A program made the position numbers and the translations under genes. Source: Candidatus Thorarchaeota archaeon (GTDB taxonomy: Archaea > Asgardarchaeota > Thorarchaeia > Thorarchaeales > Thorarchaeaceae). Taken from it: DNA of 53,178 nt. The stretch spans positions 1-53,178 of the forward strand of contig RDOF01000022.1 of the NCBI GenBank assembly GCA_011365025.1, read 5' to 3'. Positions within the stretch are counted from its first letter, which is position 1, and the number at the start of each line of letters is the position of its first letter. Below, in pieces: positions 1-7,897 of the stretch. The notes below the pieces were generated by a model, which saw nothing but the letters and a program-made list of their open reading frames with translations, did no database searches and was not told the origin of the DNA.

Positions 1-880
1 AAAGAGTTGCACGTCATAACCCTATCGGGCCTCCACCGAGCTTTCGCCCGGCTTCACCCTGGCCAAGCCTAGATCGACTGGTTTCTCGTGTCATGGGAGT
101 GACTTCGCGCGCTTTCACACGCCGCCCCTCACCGCAAGCGGTTGCGGGCCTATTGGTTTCCCTTCGTTTACGGCTCAATGCCTTATCCTTGCCACGCCCA
201 TGAACTCCCTGGCCCGTGTTTCAAGACGGATGATGCTGACTCGATCCGCTCCAGTCCTAACACAGGATTGCTCCTGCTTCGTTCCTAGAGCATCTCCTCT
301 TTTAATCAGCATCCTTTGAGTAGACCACTGGTTTCAGGTGCTTTTCACCCCGCTCCCGCGGCACTTTTCAACTTTCGCTCGCGCTACATAGTTTACTATC
401 GGTTTGACTGAGTATTTAGGCTTCGCAGATTGTAACTGCGGAATTCACGCGAGAAGACCAACCCGCGCTACTCTGGATCCACAGACATACCGGCGCTTTA
501 CGCCTACGGGGGTATCACCCTCTATGCCACGTCGTTCCAGACGACTTCAGCTTGGGCGCCTAGGTAATAAGTCTGAGGCCCTAACACCACATCTCCCTGT
601 GCTCTTCGCACAGGGATTCAGTTTGGCCTTTTCCCCTTTCGCTCGCTGTTACTCAGGGAATCACTATTGTTTTCTCTTCCTGCCCCTACTAAGATGCTTC
701 AGTTCGGAGCGTTCCCCTTCCAGTTTTGACACTGGAATACCATGGGATATTAACCCATGACAGGAAGTCCCATTCGGAGATCCCCGGATCAATGGCTTCA
801 TGCGCCTCCCCGGGGCATATCGCAGCTCGTCACGTCCTTCATCGGCTAGTCAACCAAGTCATCCACCAGTGGCCGTACAG
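1..880 (-). rRNA. 23S ribosomal RNA, 5' part (cut by window start)
   Basis: Read on the minus strand, this stretch carries the conserved 5' third of large-subunit rRNA: the start domain (GGATGACTTGGTTGACTAGC region), the GTAACAGCGAGCGAAAGGGG motif, the GGCGTAAAGCGCC and GTAGCGCGAGCGAAAGTTGA segments, and near the window edge the domain II motif reading GGTGGAGGCCCGATAG followed by TGACGTGCAA. The mature 5' end lies near position 875-885; the exact base cannot be fixed by eye. The 3' two thirds lie outside the window. No 16S gene and no tRNA-Ala spacer are found upstream, so this 23S appears to be transcribed apart from 16S, as reported for several Asgard and Thermoplasmatales genomes. Confidence 0.97.
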
Positions 881-1366
881 CATTTGCAGTCCTACTCATA
901 TGACCGGCACAGCATTACCTGTTGCCAAGGAGTTGTAACATATCATTAGTTACTGTAGTAACCCTAATTTGATTTTAATTGTGTACGTATGCCTCCATCC
1001 TTTGCAATCTCAGCACTTCAGCTCTCGATGCACAGCACGTCACCAAGCTGAACGCTTCGACGGTCCTCCATCGAGAATGACTCCGATTTCTTTGTCTGGT
1101 CTCGATGGAACCAGCTCCCAGTTCAAGTTTGACTGGAATCCGGACCTTAAGCGCAAACACCTCTAATTCAGGCGTTCGCTCCGCCAGCCTTTTTGGCTCG
1201 CGATTTAAAGCTTTCCTTGTGTTGAGATTCACTAGAGCAGCTTTAGAGCGACCTTTCGATAGCCGCTGGATAACACTCTCTCTACTCAATACAAGAGCAG
1301 TCTAGTATTGTTATGCAATTGAAAATAAAGCTTGTGCCATGTGCGAAAACAGAAGGCAGAATTCTA
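881..1366. other. Leader/intergenic region between 23S rRNA and RNase PH
   Basis: About 490 bases without a secure gene. On the minus strand, next to the 23S start, there are interleaved GTTAC/GTAAC elements (about 935-965) that could fold into a processing stem, and an AT-rich patch (ACAATTAAAATCAAATT, about 967-983) that could be a TATA region for the rRNA promoter. No tRNA, 5S or 16S sequence was recognised. A 104-codon minus-strand frame in the middle is listed separately with low confidence. Confidence 0.5.
975..1289 (-). CDS. Questionable 104-codon ORF upstream of 23S rRNA
   Basis: An ATG-initiated frame of 104 codons. The product would be basic, rich in Arg and Lys in its first third (MSRESVIQRLSKGRSK at the start), with a mixed hydrophobic middle. 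No family, transmembrane segment or zinc motif is recognised, and there is no clear Shine-Dalgarno sequence before the ATG. Its stop lies within about 100 bases of the mature 23S start, so a true gene would have to share the rRNA leader. It may be a chance frame inside that leader. Conservation of the protein in related genomes would decide. Confidence 0.2.
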   Translation of the reverse strand: MSRESVIQRLSKGRSKAALVNLNTRKALNREPKRLAERTPELEVFALKVRIPVKLELGAGSIETRQRNRSHSRWRTVEAFSLVTCCASRAEVLRLQRMEAYVHN

Positions 1367-2068
1367 TTAGCGGAAGGCTTCCTTTTGCATCTCAATCAGG
1401 TCTCGGATTCCCTTACGGGCAAACTCCAGCATCTCCTCTAGGTTTTCGTGATTGAATGTGCTACTCTCTCCAGTCCCCTGAACTTCAACATACTCATCAT
1501 CCCTCATCACGATATTCATGTCAACTTCAGCCTGAATGTCTTCTACATAGCAGAGGTCAAGAAGGATGTTTGAATTAACAACACCCACACTGACAGCTGC
1601 AACATTGCCGAGGAGAGGCATGCTGGAAATCATATCCATGTCAAGCATGTAGCGTAGGGCATCGCAGAGTGCCACATATCCGCCTGTGATTGATGCTGTT
1701 CTTGTCCCTCCATCAGCTTGAATGACATCACAATCAATTCGAACCGTGTTCTCACCAAGACCTTTGAGATCAACTGCAGCCCTAAGAGACCGCCCTATGA
1801 GCCGCTGAATCTCGGCGCCGCGACCGCTCATGCGATTCCGGTTTGTCCTGTCTTCGGTTGCACGAGGCAGCATAGCATACTCAGCGGTCACCCAGCCTTG
1901 TCCCTGTCCATTGAGCCAACCAGGCACACCCTCCTCTACGGTGGCTGTGCAGATGATACGGGTGTCACCCGTACTGATTAGCACTGAGCCCTCCGGATAC
2001 TTGAGGAAATCTCGGACTATTTCAACAGGGCGCAATTCATCATTCTTTCTTCCATCTGTGCGGGACAT
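1367..2068 (-). CDS. rph: RNase PH (bacterial-type 3'-5' phosphorolytic exoribonuclease)
   Basis: Predicted phosphorolytic exonuclease that trims RNA 3' ends, classically the 3' trailers of tRNA precursors. The protein has the full RNase PH pattern: DGRKNDELRPVEI near the start, the GQGWVTAEYAMLPRAT stretch, EIQRLIGRSLRAAVDL, and the DCDVIQADGGTRTASITG active-site segment. About 233 residues, the usual size for bacterial Rph. It resembles bacterial Rph more than archaeal exosome subunit Rrp41, so transfer from bacteria is likely (inference). The start chosen gives MSRTDGR, the usual N-terminus; in-frame ATGs at 2104 and 2098 also exist, and the latter has a weak GGTG upstream. It is divergent from the nucleotidyltransferase gene on the other side. 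Confidence 0.93.
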   Translation of the reverse strand: MSRTDGRKNDELRPVEIVRDFLKYPEGSVLISTGDTRIICTATVEEGVPGWLNGQGQGWVTAEYAMLPRATEDRTNRNRMSGRGAEIQRLIGRSLRAAVDLKGLGENTVRIDCDVIQADGGTRTASITGGYVALCDALRYMLDMDMISSMPLLGNVAAVSVGVVNSNILLDLCYVEDIQAEVDMNIVMRDDEYVEVQGTGESSTFNHENLEEMLEFARKGIRDLIEMQKEAFR

Positions 2069-2209
2069 AGAAGGTTGCTCCCGGTTTTTGGGGGACATGC
2101 GCACCTATTATTTCCCTCGGCCAATGGTGCACCAGATAGTTTTATTGATGAAGTAGGGCTAGGAGATTCATACCCTTCAAGAGAACGATAATATAGAGGC
2201 GAGCAGACG

Positions 2210-3232
2210 ATGTTTGACCTTAAATCCCGATTCAATGCAACTCTAAAAGATACGGTGGAGGAGTGGAAGAAACATGAGAAAGTCAAGGGTATATTCGTGT
2301 ACGGCTCATTCGTAAGGGGCACCATAACCAGCACTTCGGACCTTGACCTACTAGTTATCTGGAAGGAATCGGAGGCTCCGGTTCAGCTCGTCTCAGAACA
2401 CATGGCCGTTCGCGTTGATATGCTCTTTAAGCCAGCGAAATTAGTCGACGATATTCTTGATGGAAAGGTGGATGATGTCCTCCAAGTTGCAGAACTAGTG
2501 GAGATTCTCAGAAACGCTCAGGTTGTATTTGATGCAGATGGATCTCTTAAAAACTGGAAAAAGAGAGTTGCTGATTTTGCTTGGTCTGAAGATGCTATTG
2601 AAACTATGAAGAGCAGGGTAGAGCTTTCACTGACCAGTGCGTTGAGAAATGCTGAAAGCGAGGATACAATTAGTGCGATTCACGATCTCCGCACCGGCCT
2701 CTTTGACTTGGGTAGAGTCATTGTTATGAAGAATAACTGCTTCTCAATTATGAAGCCTTCAGAGATCCTGACGGAGATTAGGCTTCTTGATCCATTGGCG
2801 TACCAGCTATTCATTCGCACTTTCAAGTTGAGAGGGCTTGAAGAGGACGACTTAATGGTCATCTTGCAGGAGATAGAACAGTGGATAGGTATTGCGCTGG
2901 AAAGAGTTGGGGATGGTACTGCGGACGAGTACGTGATGGAGCTCCTAACCAGAGTACAAAGAGGCCATCATGGTGCGACAAATTGCACCTTTGCAGGTGA
3001 CTTTGAGCTTGCGGTATTGGAGATGCGCCGTGCTATTGATGACTTGGGCAAAGTGCTCATCGCGCTCACAGGCAAATTTGATGTTGACCAGACAAGTTTC
3101 ATACAGGAACTCAAGGAAAGCGAACCAGTATACTACGAAACCATCTTGGTCCAGTTTGGCGCCTTCGATTTTACTGCAAAAGGGGTCCTTAGAGGAGTGA
3201 GCGAGGCTAGATTCATAGCGCAACGATTATAG
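2210..3232 (+). CDS. Pol-beta superfamily nucleotidyltransferase with helical C-terminal region
   Basis: Predicted nucleotidyltransferase of the minimal (MNT) type. The N-terminal 75 residues show the fold's signature: YGSFVRGT (G32, S33), then SDLDLLV with metal-binding Asp at about 44 and 46, and a third Asp near 70 in AVRVDMLFK, so the catalytic set looks complete. The remaining 260 residues are mostly helical and look like one or two HEPN-like or four-helix domains, but no R-x4-6-H motif of the RNase HEPN type is evident, so calling it a toxin-antitoxin fusion would go beyond the sequence. Substrate unknown; relatives add nucleotides to antibiotics, RNA or protein. GAGG lies about 10 bases before the ATG. 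Confidence 0.8.
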   Translation: MFDLKSRFNATLKDTVEEWKKHEKVKGIFVYGSFVRGTITSTSDLDLLVIWKESEAPVQLVSEHMAVRVDMLFKPAKLVDDILDGKVDDVLQVAELVEILRNAQVVFDADGSLKNWKKRVADFAWSEDAIETMKSRVELSLTSALRNAESEDTISAIHDLRTGLFDLGRVIVMKNNCFSIMKPSEILTEIRLLDPLAYQLFIRTFKLRGLEEDDLMVILQEIEQWIGIALERVGDGTADEYVMELLTRVQRGHHGATNCTFAGDFELAVLEMRRAIDDLGKVLIALTGKFDVDQTSFIQELKESEPVYYETILVQFGAFDFTAKGVLRGVSEARFIAQRL

Positions 3233-3287
3233 TAACTGCGGGTAGATTGATTAGTCCAACTGAATATGACATCAATCGTGGAGGCCA

Positions 3288-3827
3288 ATGTCTGATCCTG
3301 AAATAAGAATTCTCAGATTGACGAGCGTTGCTCTAACTCGAGAAAAGCAACTGACCCTTCAGGACGAGCTTGAGAGATACGCATCCAGCGTCAATTTCGT
3401 GATTAAAACGATTATGCAGAAACATATCACGAAGGTACAGAAGACAATCGAAACTGTGCAGGACTCATTTTCCGCACGATTCGATTCGCGCCCTGAGTAT
3501 CTCAGGGATGTGGTAAGGACGGCCCGAGTTGAAATTGGAAAGCACCGACGGATGGCAAGAACCATTCGAACTATGAGGGGAAAAACACCTTACTTCAAAT
3601 CAGGTAGAATGATATTGAGCCATCCTCTCGTGTCTATTGACGAGAAGAGTCTGGTCTTGAGGATTTCGGGAGATACTGAGCTGCCTATACCATTCGATAA
3701 GCACAGTAGAAATCAAAACGCAAACGAGCTACTTGCCCTTTCTAGGGGTACCTCCAAGCCTGGGCGAATCAGAATTACCTGGAACAAACAAGGATATGCA
3801 GATGTCGATGTCCGATTAATCGACTAG
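3288..3827 (+). CDS. Stand-alone TnpB/OrfB N-terminal-like domain, no RuvC nuclease
   Basis: A 179-residue protein that looks like the N-terminal (helical plus beta-barrel) half of IS605/IS200-type TnpB: an early TREKQLTLQDELERYASSVN segment as in the TnpB start, a middle helical part with YLRDVVRTARVEI, then GKTPYFKSGRMILSHPL and a strand-rich end with RIRITWNKQGYADVDVRL, where TnpB normally runs into its RuvC domain. Here the frame stops, and no DED nuclease motifs or Cys4 zinc finger follow on either strand. The 3' flank shows no obvious insertion-sequence end. It may be a domesticated fragment or a decayed element; the clean, unbroken frame favours a kept gene. It lies 55 bases after the nucleotidyltransferase. 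Similarity is judged by eye. Confidence 0.6.
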   Translation: MSDPEIRILRLTSVALTREKQLTLQDELERYASSVNFVIKTIMQKHITKVQKTIETVQDSFSARFDSRPEYLRDVVRTARVEIGKHRRMARTIRTMRGKTPYFKSGRMILSHPLVSIDEKSLVLRISGDTELPIPFDKHSRNQNANELLALSRGTSKPGRIRITWNKQGYADVDVRLID

Positions 3828-3840
3828 GGCATAAGATACA

Positions 3841-4743
3841 CTATTTCTTTTCAAGAGGCCAATTCAGTACAGCCCCGGAGAAATCGGAAGCGAAGATTTC
3901 TGAACCATCTGGAGCCCATGCAATGCCCGAGATTCCGGTCAACAGTCGTCTTTGTGCCTTTTCTTTTCCTGTACTAGTCGACCAGACCTTAATCTTGCGA
4001 TCCCAGCTTCCTGAGGCCAGCAATGTGCCAGATGGATTCAGGGCCAACGAGGTGACAATATCCTCATGACCCTTAAGCTTAGATATACTTGCCCCCTCCG
4101 CTAGATTGACAGAGAGAATTCCTCCACTGTGAAGACCCAGATAAAGACGGGACTCGTCCGAGGAAAGGGCCAAAGACCGGATGCGTTCTTTCAGTTTGAC
4201 AATTGACTGGATCATATCGTAGCTATTCAAGTCCCATAGCTTGCATTCGCCATCCCAAGAAGCCGATACAAGGGTCGAACTATTGGTTCCAAAAGCCAGC
4301 CCTGAGATATCATTCCTGTGGGCTTGAATTATTCGGAAGCAGCGAAGCGAATCAACCGAAAAGAGTTTGATTATACCATTTCGAGCTCCTGATACACCTC
4401 GTGATGAGGATTCATCCACAGCCACAAGCTTGACTTCTGCCTTGTGTTTTATTGGAGAGGCGGCTTTATCGGCACCGCGTGCAGTCCATTTGCGTGTTGT
4501 ATGGTCCCAGCTAGACGAGAGAATTGCCTTTCCGCCCTCTGCGAATGTAACTGATGAAACCATTGCCTCATGTCCTTTCAGAGCTCTCTTCGGTTTTCCT
4601 GAAGATGCATCAAGTAATAGTATATCAGAACTCATTGTACCACAGGCTACGGTCTTCCCTCTATTGTCCACCGACAAGGATGTAATGGGAGACGGTGCGG
4701 CTGCATTTGGTCTATAGAGGGTGCCTATTGTCAAGATTGTCAC
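3841..4743 (-). CDS. WD40-repeat beta-propeller protein
   Basis: About 300 residues made almost entirely of WD40 repeats, enough for one six- or seven-bladed propeller. Clear repeat ends include ILSSSWDHTTRKW, LVSASWDGECKLWDL and LLASGSWDRKIKVW, with GH dipeptides at the expected spacing (LKGHEAMVSS, LKGHEDIVTS). Such propellers act as protein-protein scaffolds; no enzymatic residues are expected. The start is a GTG, and the N-terminus begins with a short hydrophobic stretch (ILTIGTLYRPNAA). The frame is the same as that of the upstream peptidase gene and only that gene's TAA separates them, so readthrough would give a membrane-linked fusion. It is probably the last gene of a minus-strand operon. 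Confidence 0.88.
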   Translation of the reverse strand: MTILTIGTLYRPNAAAPSPITSLSVDNRGKTVACGTMSSDILLLDASSGKPKRALKGHEAMVSSVTFAEGGKAILSSSWDHTTRKWTARGADKAASPIKHKAEVKLVAVDESSSRGVSGARNGIIKLFSVDSLRCFRIIQAHRNDISGLAFGTNSSTLVSASWDGECKLWDLNSYDMIQSIVKLKERIRSLALSSDESRLYLGLHSGGILSVNLAEGASISKLKGHEDIVTSLALNPSGTLLASGSWDRKIKVWSTSTGKEKAQRRLLTGISGIAWAPDGSEIFASDFSGAVLNWPLEKK

Positions 4744-4782
4744 CAGGAGAAGCGCTTCAGTCTTAATCCTTGTGTTCTTCTG

Positions 4783-5820
4783 TTAAAAGTGTGTATGACC
4801 TTTGGCGCGATTTCGAGAATACAAGACATAAATCACAACAAGCGCAGCGGCAGGGATAGCTAATATTGCTACATAAAACAGCAGAGGTGTGTCGGGAGTG
4901 AAAGTGGCATTTGTTCCAATATGGCTCACAAGAAAGGCCTCAACCACTTTTCCAACAGCATCAAGGCTGGCAGCACTACAGCGATCAGGTGTATCACTGA
5001 GCGTATGCCATGATGAGGGGAAGGGAGTTTGGATAATATCAAGAGCAGGAATTGAAGCATCAAGGAATGGCTTGTGATCATCTATAACTCCTCCGCCAAA
5101 CTCATCAAGGAATATGTTACCATAACCAAGTTGGGCGGCAATAGCCCAGACTGCATTCTGCAGAGAGTCTGTTGAAGTAGTTTCCTTTGGAAGGCGGAGA
5201 TTCTCATCGCCAATCATATCAAGAAGAATCATTGCGCTAGTCGATTCGACCTCATGCGCCGACATTTGGTCCACATAGTAGGTGGATCCCAGAATCCATG
5301 GCCATGTAATTCCCGTATCGTTAACATCAATTTCTCCAGAGTCCTCGGCATCAAAAAACACCAGCTCTATCTTGGAACGAACATCTTCGGGAAGAACACA
5401 GGACAGCTCAAGAAGAGCTGCGGTACCACTGCCGCCATCATTTGCTCCTAGAATGGGAGTTTCCTTGTTGTCCTCATTGGGATCTTCGGAAGCATATGGA
5501 CGCGTATCATAGTGTGCTCCAAGAACTACGGATACATTGGGTGCATCTCCATAATTCGCGATTACGTTAACACATTCGATAGCATCGAAGGTGAAGTTTT
5601 GCATAGTTACTGTCCAGCCAAAGGACTCCAAGGTTTGAATCATGAATTGCCTGCATTCGCTAAGGTTCTCCGACCCTGGGGGTCTCGGTCCAAAATCACA
5701 CTGCTGTACAAGGTAAGAATAGGCATTGGTTCCGTTAAATGAGGGTGTATAACCGACTTGTTGTATTGTATATCCTCCAAATGGAAGCAGTAAAAGTATC
5801 AGCACAAGTACAACACGCAA
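4783..5820 (-). CDS. M28-family zinc hydrolase, glutaminyl-cyclase-like, membrane-anchored
   Basis: Predicted exported zinc enzyme. An N-terminal hydrophobic signal/anchor (residues 1-20) is followed by the M28 catalytic domain and a C-terminal membrane helix (about 315-335) with a basic cytoplasmic tail. Visible metal and catalytic motifs: GAHYDT (H103), ANDGGSGTA (D128), FFDAED (E159), LLDMIGD (D201) and a late WHTLSDT His. The VIDDHKPFL and TPFPSSWHTLSDT segments closely recall animal-type glutaminyl-peptide cyclotransferase, so N-terminal pyroglutamate formation is as likely as aminopeptidase activity. It should act outside the cell. It lies 28 bases downstream of a geranylgeranyl reductase gene and directly upstream of the WD40 gene, probably one transcript. 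Confidence 0.85.
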   Translation of the reverse strand: MRVVLVLILLLLPFGGYTIQQVGYTPSFNGTNAYSYLVQQCDFGPRPPGSENLSECRQFMIQTLESFGWTVTMQNFTFDAIECVNVIANYGDAPNVSVVLGAHYDTRPYASEDPNEDNKETPILGANDGGSGTAALLELSCVLPEDVRSKIELVFFDAEDSGEIDVNDTGITWPWILGSTYYVDQMSAHEVESTSAMILLDMIGDENLRLPKETTSTDSLQNAVWAIAAQLGYGNIFLDEFGGGVIDDHKPFLDASIPALDIIQTPFPSSWHTLSDTPDRCSAASLDAVGKVVEAFLVSHIGTNATFTPDTPLLFYVAILAIPAAALVVIYVLYSRNRAKGHTHF

Positions 5821-5848
5821 CTAGTACACCTTCCAGAGAATTCAGAAT

Positions 5849-7087
5849 CTAGGTCCTATGAACCTTTTGACGAGAGTCCTGAATTCTTGATGCTACGATT
5901 CTCCTAATAATATCAGGCAGCTCCATTGGGAGCTTCTTAAGAACATAATAGGGAATACGTGAATATCCAAGCTCTCCTCTTGCAAGTTTCGTCATTACAT
6001 CAGAGGCTAGAGGTTGTCCCTTTGCCTTTGTTAATACAAACTCTGCAAATGACGTCCCACGAAGACCTGCCCACTCAGCCATTTGGAAATTGCCACCAAA
6101 CTCACTCACGCAAAGACGCTGGTAGGATTCCAGAAACCCGGGGTCATACCGATTGGTTTCCACCGCAGTAGCTGCTACCTGTGCCGCGTAGACGCCGGAC
6201 TTCATTGCGTAAGCAATGCCTTCCCCCATCATTGGATCTACAAAACCAGCGGCATCACCAACAAGCATGGCTCTAGTTGTGACATTCACACTGCTCACTC
6301 CATCCGCTCCTAGGAAATAGGTTCGACGTTTCTCAGGTATGAGCTTCATGACAAACCGGTCTTCTAGACTCTTGCAGAAATGCTCGAAAGCAGGTCTGAG
6401 AGGGTACATGTGTACTGCAGCACCCGCAATTCCAATAGCTAGATGCTCACGTTTCGGGAATATCCAACCATAGGACACTCGGCCTTCGACTGGCAGTATC
6501 TCCAGTACAGAAGGATTGCCATGCGTTGCCTTCATTACTCCTTCTTCGCCAACATGAAAATCTGATTCCATTCCAAGGCCAACGCGACGAAGATTCTTCC
6601 TTTCTGGGCGAAGGCCAAGTGACTTTGCGACAACGGAATTGACGCCATCAGCACCAATTAGGATGCGAGCCTTGTGAAGCTGTCCATTCTGAGTTTCTAC
6701 GCTAGCCGTGTCTTCACTAACAACTGCTTTTGTAACCCTTGCTCCTTCCACGAGCTCAGCACCAGCTTCCTCCGCTCTGCGAGCCAAGAATTCATCGAAC
6801 CGGTTTCGGAAGACCGTGATTCCAATTAGCTTACCAGAATTAAACTCGACCGATTCGCCGTTGGGAAGTACAAATCTGAGACCGTATATCTTCCGCTCGA
6901 TTAGCCTGTGTGGAAGATTCCCCTGTAGGATTCCAAGACCCCTGTACATGACCGCGCCACCGCAGGGCTTGTCTCGGGGAAGGTTATACTTCTCAAGGAG
7001 CAGTGTTCTCAAACCGGCTCGCGCGCAATCATGTGCAGCTATAGATCCGGCAGGACCTGCTCCAACAACTATTACATCATATCGCAA
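5849..7087 (-). CDS. Geranylgeranyl reductase family FAD-dependent enzyme
   Basis: Predicted flavoprotein that saturates the isoprenoid chains of archaeal membrane lipids. It opens with the FAD-binding DVIVVGAGPAGSIAA motif, then DKPCGGAV (the cysteine-containing motif of this family), a central YGWIFPK motif of the substrate cavity, and the second FAD motif LVGDAAGFVDPMMGEGI. At 412 residues it is of normal length. The C-terminal part is basic. It sits between a GNAT acetyltransferase and the QC-like hydrolase in a minus-strand cluster. A second paralogue is at 31.4 kb, so the two may reduce different substrates, such as lipid precursors and respiratory quinones; which is which cannot be told from sequence. 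Confidence 0.88.
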   Translation of the reverse strand: MRYDVIVVGAGPAGSIAAHDCARAGLRTLLLEKYNLPRDKPCGGAVMYRGLGILQGNLPHRLIERKIYGLRFVLPNGESVEFNSGKLIGITVFRNRFDEFLARRAEEAGAELVEGARVTKAVVSEDTASVETQNGQLHKARILIGADGVNSVVAKSLGLRPERKNLRRVGLGMESDFHVGEEGVMKATHGNPSVLEILPVEGRVSYGWIFPKREHLAIGIAGAAVHMYPLRPAFEHFCKSLEDRFVMKLIPEKRRTYFLGADGVSSVNVTTRAMLVGDAAGFVDPMMGEGIAYAMKSGVYAAQVAATAVETNRYDPGFLESYQRLCVSEFGGNFQMAEWAGLRGTSFAEFVLTKAKGQPLASDVMTKLARGELGYSRIPYYVLKKLPMELPDIIRRIVASRIQDSRQKVHRT

Positions 7088-7183
7088 ATCGGCTGTTCTC
7101 CTCTGACGAACGCAGTCTTTAGCTACAAAACCATGTTTCTTGAGTTGGGGCTCCGGGTTATTACTATTAAAACTTCACTCCAA

Positions 7184-7834
7184 TCAGATGTCCCTGCAAT
7201 CTTCGCAGCCTGGTCGGGGCCTTAGTCCGAGCCTCCGCATTATCTTCCCACCGGGCAAATCTGTTTCGGGATCCTCAGGTGAAGTGATAATTGGAACCGT
7301 CCGGCGACTAACTTCTTTGAAACCATAGGCCAGTATCAACATTTGCGAGGGAATATTCTCTTCGTATACCTCGCAATACACCTCCTCCACCCCGGCTGCA
7401 AGGAAGTATTCGGCTGCTCGCTGAATGAGAGCTGTGGCAATACCCTTTCTTCTTCTGCTAGGCAGAGTCCCAATTCCAGTAATTTCACCAAAGACAGTGG
7501 GAGGCATCTTCTCAACAAAACATGCGATGAATCCAGCCATCTTCCCCCAAAGATCAGCGACAAAGATGCCTTCGGTATCGAGTCGTGTTGCCTGCTCGTT
7601 GGTCAGCGGGCAGAATGGATCAGGAGAAGCAATGAAGCATCGATTGTAGACGTCAACAAATTCAGCCAAGCGCCCCTTGTCCAGTTGTGTAATCTTCACG
7701 TAAGTAGGAATACTCCGATTCGACCACCATTCCTTAGCCAGTTCGAGCGCCTCTTGAGCCTCTGCCCTCATAATAATGTAGGATCGAGTTGTTTCTTGCC
7801 CACTGGACTCCGTGTCTTCAGAAGCCAATCTCAT
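7184..7834 (-). CDS. GNAT-family N-acetyltransferase with Cys-containing tail
   Basis: Predicted acetyl-CoA-dependent N-acyltransferase. The acetyl-CoA loop is clear in SRRRKGIATALIQRAAEYF, preceded by the GEITGIGTLP strand and followed by EEVYCEVYEENIPSQMLILAYGF, as in the GNAT core (about residues 55-185). The protein ends with a short tail, GLRPRPGCEDCRDI, containing CxxC; with only two cysteines it might bind metal in a dimer. The first ATG is used here; a second in-frame ATG at 7771 would remove 21 residues ahead of the fold. Substrate unknown. It lies between the nucleoside phosphorylase and the lipid reductase. Confidence 0.82.
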   Translation of the reverse strand: MRLASEDTESSGQETTRSYIIMRAEAQEALELAKEWWSNRSIPTYVKITQLDKGRLAEFVDVYNRCFIASPDPFCPLTNEQATRLDTEGIFVADLWGKMAGFIACFVEKMPPTVFGEITGIGTLPSRRRKGIATALIQRAAEYFLAAGVEEVYCEVYEENIPSQMLILAYGFKEVSRRTVPIITSPEDPETDLPGGKIMRRLGLRPRPGCEDCRDI

Positions 7835-7897
7835 GTCCCCTTTGAACGATATTCATGGAGTTCAAGGTTGGTCGATGGAACACAGCACTAACCAACT

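Noticed and set aside
404..938. Plus-strand frames of 118 and 70 codons inside the first kilobase
   Set aside because: They lie on the complement of conserved 23S rRNA; their sequence is explained by rRNA.
2210..3232. Calling the nucleotidyltransferase part of a HEPN-MNT toxin-antitoxin pair
   Set aside because: The fused helical region lacks a visible R-x4-6-H motif, and no separate HEPN gene is adjacent.
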